A stretch of DNA of 64,000 bases from Paenibacillus sp. (GTDB lineage: Bacteria; Bacillota; Bacilli; Paenibacillales; YIM-B00363): contig NZ_DASQNA010000007.1 in the NCBI RefSeq assembly GCF_035645195.1, positions 186,001 to 250,000 on the forward strand, read 5' to 3'. Below, piece by piece: positions 1 through 7,535 of this stretch. Numbering within the stretch: position 1 is the stretch's first letter; every line of letters begins with the position of its first letter. Under the pieces are notes generated by a model that was not told where the DNA came from, searched no databases, and worked only from the letters and a program-made list of their open reading frames with translations. The translations under genes were made by a program, and so were the position numbers.

Positions 1-16
1 CTCCGAGCAGCCCAAC

Positions 17-57
17 ATGAGAAGGGTCTTCCCTTCTTTTGGGAAGACCCTTCTCAT
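17..57. terminator. Perfect 17-bp inverted repeat, probable terminator
   Basis: Bases 17-33 are exactly complementary to 41-57 around a 7-base loop (TTCTTTT). The hairpin lies about 140 bases beyond the sulfatase stop on the minus strand. Neither side has a strong U-tract, so it may work with a factor, be bidirectional, or protect the mRNA 3' end. Its neighbour to the left is outside the window. Confidence 0.5.
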
Positions 58-195
58 AATTAGCGTACACCCTTCCCATCTTCACCGGGAGGTCCACGCC
101 CGGCGGCGTTGGAATCGCAGCGGCGCGGGCGGACCGGCGCGGCTGGTCGAAACGCGCGGCGCTGCCGCCGGTGCGGCGCGCGCCCCGGACGGCAC

Positions 196-1548
196 CTACT
201 CGTGCGCCTCCTCCGGCGCCGCCTTGCGCTGCGCGGCTGTGCGCGGCGGCGCCGACTCGATGACCGGCGCGCGCTCGCCCGCCGCGACCATGCGCGCGAC
301 GAGCCGCTCGCGCAGCCGGTCGGCGACATGCCGATGCGACGCGGCGCCCGCGAGGTTCGTCAGCTCGTACGGGTCCGCGTGCAGGTCGTACAAATACTCC
401 TCCACGTATCGATCCGCCCCCGGGTCCCGCAGCGGGTCGGCGTCCGGCGCCGTGACGCCGTACTTCCACCGCTTCGTGCGGACGGCGCGGCCGACCTGCG
501 ACTCGCTGATCTGCACGAACACGTCGTCCGGCCACTCGGCCGCCTCCCGCCGCACGAGCGGCGCGATCGAGCGCCCCTGCATATGCTCCGGCGCGCCGAG
601 CCCGGCGGCATCCAACAGCGTCGGCGGGAAATCGACAAGGCTGACGAGCTCGCGAATCGTGCCGCCGCCCGTGAAGCAGCCGCCGTACAGCGCGGCCGGC
701 ACGCGGATCGAGCTCTCGTGGCACGAGCGCTTGTACTCGTCGTTCCGCGTCTTGAAATGCGAGCCGTGATCCGACGTAAACAGAATAATCGTATCCTCCG
801 ACAGCCCGAGGCTCTTGAGCGCGTCGGTCACCCGCCCGAGCGCCTCGTCGAGCCGCTTCACCATGCCGTAGTAGCCGCCGAGCTGCTGATGCGCCGTGCC
901 GCCGAGCGCGGCGAGATCCGGCGGCACCCAGCGGGACGTGTACATGTCCCGATAGACGTCCGGCGCCGGGTAGTCGTCGCGGCGATTTTGGTGATGCGGC
1001 TCGAGGTACGACAGGAACAGGAAGAACGGTCGGTCCTTCCGCTCGTCGATGTACCGGATCGCCGCATCCGTCATCGCGTCCACCCGATAACCCGGCAGCT
1101 TTACCGGTGCGCCAGCATTGTCGAACAGCACCGTGTCATACGCGTCCGACGTATGCTCGAGCGCGTCCGCGGCGAGCCAATAGCGGTAGCCGCCCCGCAG
1201 CCGCTCCGGCACCGGCTCGGTGCGCGTCACGGCGAGATGCCATTTGCCGATATACCCCGTATCATAGCCCGCTTCGTTAAAATAATGGGCCATCGTCGGC
1301 AGCTCCTCGCGCAGCGGGATGCCGTTCGTGAAGCAGCCGGTTTCGGTCGCGTACAGCCCCGTCTGCAGGCACGACCGCGCCGGCCCGCACACCGGCTGGC
1401 ACGTGAACGCATACTCGAGATGCGTGCCGTACTTCGCCAACCGGTCGAAATTCGGCGTTAACCCCAGCGGGTTGCCGTGCACCCCGGTCGTGTCCCAGCG
1501 CTGCTGGTCCGTAAAAAAGACGATCACATTCGGCTGACGACGCGTCAT
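196..1548 (-). CDS. Type I sulfatase (arylsulfatase superfamily), cytosolic
   Basis: 450-residue alkaline-phosphatase-superfamily sulfatase that hydrolyses sulfate esters. The formylglycine signature is C54-G-P-A-R58, the Cys-type motif followed by a CLQTG-like continuation. D14 in FFTDQQ is a likely metal ligand, and a TSDHG motif lies in the C-terminal half. There is no signal peptide, so it should act in the cytosol on imported sulfated sugars. The longest frame starts at a GTG three codons earlier, but that codon overlaps the ribosome binding site; the ATG at 1548 has AGGAGG 8 bases upstream. It is the last gene of the binding protein-permease operon, 28 bases after the second permease. 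Activity requires a sulfatase-modifying enzyme, not seen here. The exact substrate cannot be read from sequence. Confidence 0.9.
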   Translation of the reverse strand: MTRRQPNVIVFFTDQQRWDTTGVHGNPLGLTPNFDRLAKYGTHLEYAFTCQPVCGPARSCLQTGLYATETGCFTNGIPLREELPTMAHYFNEAGYDTGYIGKWHLAVTRTEPVPERLRGGYRYWLAADALEHTSDAYDTVLFDNAGAPVKLPGYRVDAMTDAAIRYIDERKDRPFFLFLSYLEPHHQNRRDDYPAPDVYRDMYTSRWVPPDLAALGGTAHQQLGGYYGMVKRLDEALGRVTDALKSLGLSEDTIILFTSDHGSHFKTRNDEYKRSCHESSIRVPAALYGGCFTGGGTIRELVSLVDFPPTLLDAAGLGAPEHMQGRSIAPLVRREAAEWPDDVFVQISESQVGRAVRTKRWKYGVTAPDADPLRDPGADRYVEEYLYDLHADPYELTNLAGAASHRHVADRLRERLVARMVAAGERAPVIESAPPRTAAQRKAAPEEAHE

Positions 1549-1576
1549 CGCAGCCACCTCCTCCTCCGCGTCCGAA

Positions 1577-2416
1577 TTACCCCTTCAGCCCCGTCGTGGA
1601 GATCCCTTCCACGAAATGCTTCTGCGCCAGGAAGAAGACGACGATGCAAGGCACGATCGTAACGACCGACATCGCCATCACCTGGTTCCAGTTCACGGCG
1701 CCTTCGTTATCCAGCACCATGCGCAGGCCGAGCGATACGGTAAATTTCGTGACGCTGTTGATATAAATCAAGGCGTTGAAAAACTCGTTCCACGTCCAAA
1801 TGAACTGGAATATGCACACCGACACGATCGCCGGCACCGACAGCGGCGCGAGCACGCGCACCAAAATGCTGAAGGAATTGCAGCCGTCGATCACCGCCGC
1901 TTCGTCCAAATCCCGCGGAATGCCGCGGAAAAACTGAACGAGCAGAAACACGAAGAACGCGTTGACGGCGAGCAGCGCCGGAACATAGAACGGCCAATAC
2001 GAGTTCAGCCAGCCGAAGTCCCGGAACAAGATGTACCGCGGAATCATGACGACCGCGTCCGGCAGCATGAGCGTCGAAATCATCAGCACGAAGAACAGCC
2101 GCTTGAACGGGAAGTTGAACCGGGCGAAGCCGTACGCGACGACGACGCTGGAGAGCGCCGTCAAGACGACGACCGGCACGACCATGACGAACGTGTTCAG
2201 GAAAAACCTCCCGAAGCTGCTCCGCCCGACGCCCTGCCAGCCGCGCGCGTACGAGTCCCACACGAACTCGGACGGCCACAGCCCGATCGACGAAAATACC
2301 TCCGTATTCGGCTTCACCGAAGCGAAACCGAGCCACAGCAGCGGGTAAATGAACACGATGCCGAATACGCTCAAAAACAAGGCGGTCCATACGTTTCTCG
2401 AAAGTCCGATCGTCAT
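1577..2416 (-). CDS. CUT1 sugar ABC transporter permease (MalG/LacG type)
   Basis: 279-residue inner-membrane permease with six predicted helices. The cytoplasmic EAA loop (DEAAVIDG, about residues 171-190) docks the ATPase. It should pair with the neighbouring MalF-type permease. The ATG at 2416 overlaps the TGA of that gene by four bases (ATGA), and a G-rich ribosome binding site lies within the upstream gene; the longer frame to 2449 lies inside the upstream gene. No ATPase is encoded in this operon, so a shared MsmX-type ATPase is inferred. The genetic context (sulfatase) suggests a sulfated oligosaccharide substrate. Confidence 0.93.
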   Translation of the reverse strand: MTIGLSRNVWTALFLSVFGIVFIYPLLWLGFASVKPNTEVFSSIGLWPSEFVWDSYARGWQGVGRSSFGRFFLNTFVMVVPVVVLTALSSVVVAYGFARFNFPFKRLFFVLMISTLMLPDAVVMIPRYILFRDFGWLNSYWPFYVPALLAVNAFFVFLLVQFFRGIPRDLDEAAVIDGCNSFSILVRVLAPLSVPAIVSVCIFQFIWTWNEFFNALIYINSVTKFTVSLGLRMVLDNEGAVNWNQVMAMSVVTIVPCIVVFFLAQKHFVEGISTTGLKG

Positions 2417-3342
2417 TTGCCGTCCCCCCCGTCCTCGTAGTGCGTCCATCGATCGGAGGTTTTAAACAGAAGCATCGTAAACGCCAAAATGATCAAGAAC
2501 AAAATCCAGGACAGCGCGGAGGCGTACCCCATTTTGAAAAATTGGAACGCGTTGTCGTACAGCATGAGTCCGTACAAATACGTCGATTTCATCGGGCCGC
2601 CGTCCGTAATGACGAAGGCTGCCGTAAACTGCTGGAACGCGTTGATCGTCTGCATGATCAGGTTGAACAGCACGATCGGCGTCAGCAGCGGGAACGTCAC
2701 ATTGAAGAAAATGCGCACGCGGGACGCGCCGTCCACCCTCGCGGCTTCGTACAGCTCCTTCGGCACCTGCTTCAGTCCGGCGAGGAACAGCACCATCGAA
2801 GAGCCGAACTCCCAGACCGGCAGCAGCGTGATCGTAAACAGCGCCAGCTCCGGATCGCCGAGCCAATTAAGCGGCGGGATGCCGACCTTCGCGAGCGCCG
2901 CGTTGACGAGCCCTTCCCGCATGAACAGAAACCGCCACAGCACCGAAACCGCGATGCTGCCTCCCAGGATGGAAGGCAGATAATATACGGTTCGGAAGAA
3001 GTTGATGCCGCGCATGTTCACATTGAGCACCATGGCGACGAGCAGCGCGAAGGCGAGCTTCAGCGGGACGGCCATAACGACGTACAGGAACGTGACTTTC
3101 AGCGATTTATAAAACAGCGGGTCGTTCGTAAAAATGTCGATATAGTTTTTCAGGCCGACGAACCGGGCTTCCTGCACCATGCTGTAATCGGTGAAAGAGT
3201 AGTACAAGGAAGCCAGGAACGGGTACAGCGTCAGGACGAGGAAGCCGACGATCCACGGGCTGATGTACGCGAGACCGATCCAGCCCTTGCGGTCGCTCCG
3301 TTTCCTCGTCGTCCGGGTCATCGCAGCGGCTTGCTGAGTCAT
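2413..3342 (-). CDS. CUT1 sugar ABC transporter permease (MalF/LacF/UgpA type)
   Basis: 309-residue membrane permease with six predicted helices and the EAA loop EAARVDGA near residues 199-219. It forms a heterodimer with the downstream MalG-type permease. The start at 3342 follows a GGGTGGGGGTG ribosome binding site; an internal Met at residue 8 is a weaker alternative. It sits 38 bases downstream of the solute-binding lipoprotein gene, and its stop overlaps the next start by four bases, indicating translational coupling. Confidence 0.93.
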   Translation of the reverse strand: MTQQAAAMTRTTRKRSDRKGWIGLAYISPWIVGFLVLTLYPFLASLYYSFTDYSMVQEARFVGLKNYIDIFTNDPLFYKSLKVTFLYVVMAVPLKLAFALLVAMVLNVNMRGINFFRTVYYLPSILGGSIAVSVLWRFLFMREGLVNAALAKVGIPPLNWLGDPELALFTITLLPVWEFGSSMVLFLAGLKQVPKELYEAARVDGASRVRIFFNVTFPLLTPIVLFNLIMQTINAFQQFTAAFVITDGGPMKSTYLYGLMLYDNAFQFFKMGYASALSWILFLIILAFTMLLFKTSDRWTHYEDGGDGK

Positions 3343-3380
3343 ATGGCACCCCCACCCTATCTATGTCTTGAAAAATTCGC

Positions 3381-4727
3381 TTACTGAATGTCCTTCAGCT
3401 TCGCCGTCACCCGCTTCACGATTTCAGCGGCGCCCTGCTCCGGCGTCATCGCGCCGAAGGCGACCTGCTCCATGATGTCGATCGAAATTTGCGCAAGCTC
3501 CTGATTGTTGCTAAGCGCGTTGACCGGATTGCCCGGACGCTGCAGCGCGATTTCGACCGCCTGCTGCGTCGTCGCGTCGATCAGCCCTTTGTCCGCCAGC
3601 GCCTGGGCGTTCGCCGCGGCGGCAGGCACGCTGTACACGTCTTTCAAAATTTCGGCCGCCGCCGGATCGGTCAGCAGCCAGCTCGCGAACTTCGCCGCCT
3701 CCTCCGGATGCGCCGTCTTCTTGTTGATGGCGAGCGGGTTGCTCGGGTTGACGAGCACGGCAGACGTTTTCGCGTCGGCCGGAATCGGGAACATGGCGAC
3801 GCCGATGTCCGGAACATGCGTTTTCACCTTCGCCATCGCGGATGCCAGCGTAAACATCATGCCGATGTTGCCGTTTTGCCACTGCAGGTTTTCCGTCACG
3901 TCCGGATACAAGCTGCTCTCTTCCACCGGCTGCAGTACGCCGTCGTCGAGCAGCTTTTTGTAGTAAGCCAACGCGTCTGCGACCGCCGCTTCGTCGAAGC
4001 CGAGCGTCTTGTCCTCGTTGATCCATTGGTTGCCCGTCTTCTGGTTGACGTACGGCTGCAGGAAGCCGCGGTAATCGAACATGCCGAGCAAATACGCGTT
4101 CGGATCCTGCTCGTGCACCTTTTTGCCGATTTCATGAATTTTCGCCCAGTCCCACACCGTATCTTCCGGAATGCCGAATTTCTCGAAGAAAGCGCGGTTG
4201 TACGCGATCGTCATGCCGTTGACGCCCATCGGCAGACCGACCAGCTCGCCGCCGTGCACGACATATTGCTCTAGGAACGCTTGGTCGAAGGCCGCCAAAT
4301 TGATGTGATCCTTCAACGTATACAAGTCCATGACCAAGTCGCCCTTCACCGCGATCTCGTTGATCCAGTCGACGGACAGCGGCGTCAGGTCCGGGCCGGT
4401 GCCCCCCGCGAACTGCGTGACGAGCTTTTGGTAATACCCTTCGAACCCGCTGTACTCCGGCTCGATCGTGACGTGCGGGTTCAACTCCATATATTTGTCG
4501 ATCGCCGCGAGCAGCGCTTTATGCCGCACCTCCGAGCCCCACCATGCGAAGCGGAGCGTCGCCTTCTCCTTCTCCGCCGCCGCCGGTTCGCTGCCTTGCG
4601 CGCTTCCCGACGCGTCGCCCTGCGCGGGCGCCTCCGCCGCCGGCTGCCCGGACGAGCAGGCCGCGAACACAAGCGCAAGCGCGCCGATCAAGCACAAAAG
4701 AATTCCCCGTCGAAGTTGTCGTTTCAT
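3381..4727 (-). CDS. Extracellular solute-binding lipoprotein (CUT1, family 1)
   Basis: 448-residue sugar-binding lipoprotein. The signal peptide has a basic start, a hydrophobic stretch and a lipobox ending VFAAC with the lipidated Cys at residue 24, followed by an Ala/Gly/Glu-rich linker. The mature fold matches family 1 binding proteins, for example a WINE-like hinge segment and repeated YN/W residues. The longest frame begins at 4787, but the ATG at 4727 has GGGAGG 7 bases upstream and gives a normal signal peptide. It is the first gene of the sulfatase operon and divergent from the YesN/YesM pair, which probably regulates it. A cre-like site lies in its promoter. Confidence 0.93.
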   Translation of the reverse strand: MKRQLRRGILLCLIGALALVFAACSSGQPAAEAPAQGDASGSAQGSEPAAAEKEKATLRFAWWGSEVRHKALLAAIDKYMELNPHVTIEPEYSGFEGYYQKLVTQFAGGTGPDLTPLSVDWINEIAVKGDLVMDLYTLKDHINLAAFDQAFLEQYVVHGGELVGLPMGVNGMTIAYNRAFFEKFGIPEDTVWDWAKIHEIGKKVHEQDPNAYLLGMFDYRGFLQPYVNQKTGNQWINEDKTLGFDEAAVADALAYYKKLLDDGVLQPVEESSLYPDVTENLQWQNGNIGMMFTLASAMAKVKTHVPDIGVAMFPIPADAKTSAVLVNPSNPLAINKKTAHPEEAAKFASWLLTDPAAAEILKDVYSVPAAAANAQALADKGLIDATTQQAVEIALQRPGNPVNALSNNQELAQISIDIMEQVAFGAMTPEQGAAEIVKRVTAKLKDIQ

Positions 4728-4782
4728 TGTTGTTCCTCCCTTTTTTCGTGTTCCTTGGTTGCTTCTCTTTCTGCCCTCGTTC

Positions 4783-4811
4783 ATCATAAGCTTTGTAAGC
4801 GTTTACCCAAA
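4783..4811 (-). promoter_or_regulatory. Candidate promoter of the sulfatase operon with embedded cre-like site
   Basis: On the minus strand TATGAT (4783-4788) is a good -10 element, with a weak TTGGGT-like -35 about 16-17 bases upstream. The spacer contains TGTAAGCGTTTACC (4794-4807), which matches the CcpA cre consensus WGWAARCGYTWNCW at 13 of 14 positions. CcpA binding between -35 and -10 would repress. The weak -35 suggests that the response regulator is needed for activation. Confidence 0.55.
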
Positions 4812-4886
4812 GGCATCTCGTTTAGGATTTACGGATGCGGATCTGTCTAGTTTGCGAAAAAAGGTATCCTCATTTAACAATGGCGC

Positions 4887-4917
4887 AAATGCGGCGTATT
4901 TTTCTAAAATGCGGCGT
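4887..4917. promoter_or_regulatory. 11-bp direct repeat, candidate YesN-type operator
   Basis: AAATGCGGCGT occurs at 4887-4897 and again at 4907-4917, exactly 20 bases apart, in the divergent region between the binding-protein gene and the response regulator gene. Two helical turns between direct repeats fits an AraC-type regulator with two helix-turn-helix subdomains. Assignment to the adjacent regulator is inference. Confidence 0.5.
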
Positions 4918-4982
4918 CTATACTTCCCACCCGAAAGCAAGTATGCTAAACTCGAAGCCACTTCGAGAGGAGGACTGCTTCC

Positions 4983-5741
4983 ATGTATAAACTCTTATTA
5001 GTAGACGACGAAGTAGAAATCCGAAACGGGCTGTCGCAATATTTTCCGTGGAGCGAGATCGGATTCGAGCTGGTCGGTCAATGCGAGAACGGGAAAAAAG
5101 CGCTCGACTTCATGGCGGAGAAGCCGGTCGACGTCGTGCTGTGCGACATCATGATGCCGGTGTTGAACGGCCTCGAGGTCGCGAAGTCGCTGTACGAGAC
5201 CAAAAGTCCTGTGAAAATCATTTTCTTAAGCGGTTACAAAGACTTCGAATACGCCAAACAGGCGCTGGAATACGACGTGAAAGGCTACATCGTGAAGCCG
5301 ACGAAATACGACGAACTGTACGCCGTCTTCTCGAAGCTGAAGCTCGAGCTGGACGAACAGCGGCGGACCGCCGAGCCGGAAGAAGCCGACGGAGCGCCTT
5401 ACGCGCAAAAGGTGATCGCCGCCGTCAAAGCGTACGCCGAACGGCATTATCAGGACGCGACGCTCGAAGAGGCCGCGGCCCGCGTGCATATGAATCCGTT
5501 TTACCTCAGCAAATATTTCAAAGAGAAGACCGGGCAAAACTTCTCCGATTATATCGTATCGCTGCGCATGACGAAAGCGGCCGAGCTGCTGATGGACATT
5601 CGCTACAAGACCTATGAAGTGAGCGAGCTGGTCGGCTACAGCCATGCGAAGAACTTCACCCGGACGTTCAAAAAGTTTCACGGCGTCAGCCCGCGCGATT
5701 ATCGCAACCGGCACATCCCCTCCGCCGAGGCGCATCCATGA
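4983..5741 (+). CDS. Response regulator, YesN/AraC family
   Basis: 252-residue two-component regulator. An N-terminal receiver domain (about 1-120) has the acidic pair D8/D9, phospho-acceptor D55 (VVLCDIMMP) and K105 (IVKP). The AraC-type DNA-binding domain (about 140-245) has the typical ending with VGYS..KNFTRTFKKFHGVSPRDYR. There is almost no linker domain, making it shorter than the two other YesN-type regulators in the window. The start follows GGAGG at 9 bases. It overlaps the kinase gene by ATGA and probably activates the divergent sulfatase/importer operon through the 20-base direct repeat. Confidence 0.93.
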   Translation: MYKLLLVDDEVEIRNGLSQYFPWSEIGFELVGQCENGKKALDFMAEKPVDVVLCDIMMPVLNGLEVAKSLYETKSPVKIIFLSGYKDFEYAKQALEYDVKGYIVKPTKYDELYAVFSKLKLELDEQRRTAEPEEADGAPYAQKVIAAVKAYAERHYQDATLEEAAARVHMNPFYLSKYFKEKTGQNFSDYIVSLRMTKAAELLMDIRYKTYEVSELVGYSHAKNFTRTFKKFHGVSPRDYRNRHIPSAEAHP

Positions 5742-7489
5742 GGAAGCAGTTTTTCCTCAAAAATTTGATGCTGTTCCTCGTCCCGCTGCTCATTCCGACG
5801 ATCGTGCTCGGCAGCCTCGCCGTCACGTTCACGAATCGGTACGTCGAGGGCGAAATCGAGCGGAACAACGGCATGCTGTTCCAGCAAATCGATCGCGCGA
5901 TGGAAACCGTCATGAACGAAATGACGTCGCTGAGCGTCGCCTTCGCGACCCCGGAGCTGCTGTACAGCCTGGAGGAAATTCTCCGCACCCAGACGCTGAC
6001 GCTCGACCATCTCCGGCTCATGAAATCGACGATCCAGTATATCAACGCGCCGGTGAACGCGAGACCGTATATCGAGTCGATTTACGTATACGTGTATAAC
6101 GATCACGGTCAGTTTTTGGCGAGCGGCACCGGTCTTGCGAAGTTCGATCAGTTCCACGACGTCGCCTGGAGGGACAGCTTCGAGCGGAACCGCGCCGAAA
6201 CCGGCATCTGGACGGAGTCCCGATTGATTCGCCGCTATTCGTTCGAGGAGCCGATTCGGGTGACGACCGTATACAAAAATTTATACTCCTCCGTGCACCA
6301 TCGACCGTACGGCGTTCTCGTGCTGAACGTCTACAACGAGTACATCGAAAAGCAGCTGCGCAACATGGAGCTGTACGATGAGCATACGATTTTGGTGCTC
6401 GACCCGCACGGGCGTCTGCTGTTCCGCAACCGGGAGGGCGCCATCGTGCCGGAGGCGCAGACCGCGGCGTTCGCGTCCGGCACGGCGGCGTTCCGCCTGA
6501 CGTCGAACGGCCGCTCGTACGCCGTCGACCGAATGACATCCGCTCCGTTCGGCTGGCGGTACGTCTCCGTCGCGCCGGAGGAAGAGCTGCGGCAAGTCCC
6601 GTCGCGCCTCAGCCGGTATACGCTGCTGCTCATCGTCGTGTCGTTCGCCGTCGGCGTGGCGCTGACGTTCCTGCTGACCCGCAGCAACGTGAACCGGATC
6701 CGGAAGATGATCTCGATCATCAAATCCGCCGAACGGGGACAGCCTTTGCCTGAAACCGCGCCGCTGCGCACCAACAACGAGTACGACTTTATCACGCAAA
6801 AAATCATCATGAACTTCATCGAGCAAAACTATTTGAAAATCCAGCTGTCCGAGAAAAAGTACAAGCTCCAAGCGGCGGAATGGACGGCGCTGCAGGCGCA
6901 GATCAATCCGCATTTCCTGTTCAACACGCTGGAGACGATTTACTGGAAGGTGCTCGCGCTGACCGGCAAGCCGAACGAGGCGAACCGGATGCTGGAGCAT
7001 CTGTCGGACCTGCTGAAATATTCGCTCGACCGGCCGAACCGAATCGTGCCGCTCGAGAAAGAAATTCGCCATACGATGAACTACGTTCATATCCAAACGG
7101 CCCGGTACAAGGACAAATTCGACGTCGTCTGGGATTACGATCCGGACGACTGCGTCTACGGTGTGCCGAAGCTGCTGCTGCAGCCGCTCGTCGAGAACGC
7201 GATCTACCACGGCATCAAGGAAAAGGACGGCCCGTGCGCGCTCAAGGTCAAGGTGTCGCGCCTTCCCGAAGGGCTGCGCATCGCGGTTATCGACAACGGC
7301 GTCGGCATGACGGCGGAGCGGCTCGCGGAGGTGCGGGACATGCTGCGCGCGGACGGGGAGCCCGGCGGCCATATCGGCATCGTCAACACCGACAAGCGGA
7401 TCAAGCTGCTGTACGGCGAAGCGTACGGCATCCGCATCCAAAGCAAGCGCGGCCGCGGCACCGTCGTGTCGCTGCTCGTCCCGGTATAA
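5738..7489 (+). CDS. Sensor histidine kinase, YesM type
   Basis: 583-residue membrane kinase: helix 1 at about 12-32, an extracellular sensor region, helix 2 at about 293-315, a HAMP linker, and a His_kinase domain with phospho-acceptor H392 in QAQINPHFLFNTL. The C-terminal ATPase domain has N-box (PLVENAIYHG), DNGVGM and GHIGIVN boxes. It phosphorylates the preceding response regulator; the 4-base overlap couples their translation. The sensed ligand is unknown, probably an oligosaccharide or ligand-bound lipoprotein. It ends at a strong shared terminator. Confidence 0.93.
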   Translation: MRKQFFLKNLMLFLVPLLIPTIVLGSLAVTFTNRYVEGEIERNNGMLFQQIDRAMETVMNEMTSLSVAFATPELLYSLEEILRTQTLTLDHLRLMKSTIQYINAPVNARPYIESIYVYVYNDHGQFLASGTGLAKFDQFHDVAWRDSFERNRAETGIWTESRLIRRYSFEEPIRVTTVYKNLYSSVHHRPYGVLVLNVYNEYIEKQLRNMELYDEHTILVLDPHGRLLFRNREGAIVPEAQTAAFASGTAAFRLTSNGRSYAVDRMTSAPFGWRYVSVAPEEELRQVPSRLSRYTLLLIVVSFAVGVALTFLLTRSNVNRIRKMISIIKSAERGQPLPETAPLRTNNEYDFITQKIIMNFIEQNYLKIQLSEKKYKLQAAEWTALQAQINPHFLFNTLETIYWKVLALTGKPNEANRMLEHLSDLLKYSLDRPNRIVPLEKEIRHTMNYVHIQTARYKDKFDVVWDYDPDDCVYGVPKLLLQPLVENAIYHGIKEKDGPCALKVKVSRLPEGLRIAVIDNGVGMTAERLAEVRDMLRADGEPGGHIGIVNTDKRIKLLYGEAYGIRIQSKRGRGTVVSLLVPV

Positions 7490-7495
7490 AGCGAG

Positions 7496-7527
7496 AGGGA
7501 GGCCCCGTTCGACACGGGCGCCTCCCT
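7496..7527. terminator. Bidirectional rho-independent-type terminator
   Basis: AGGGAGGC (7496-7503) pairs with GCCTCCCT (7520-7527), and an inner CCCG/CGGG stem extends the hairpin. It lies between the convergent kinase gene and the DUF5107-TPR gene. The T-rich tails are short on both sides. Confidence 0.7.
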
Positions 7528-7535
7528 TATTGGTG

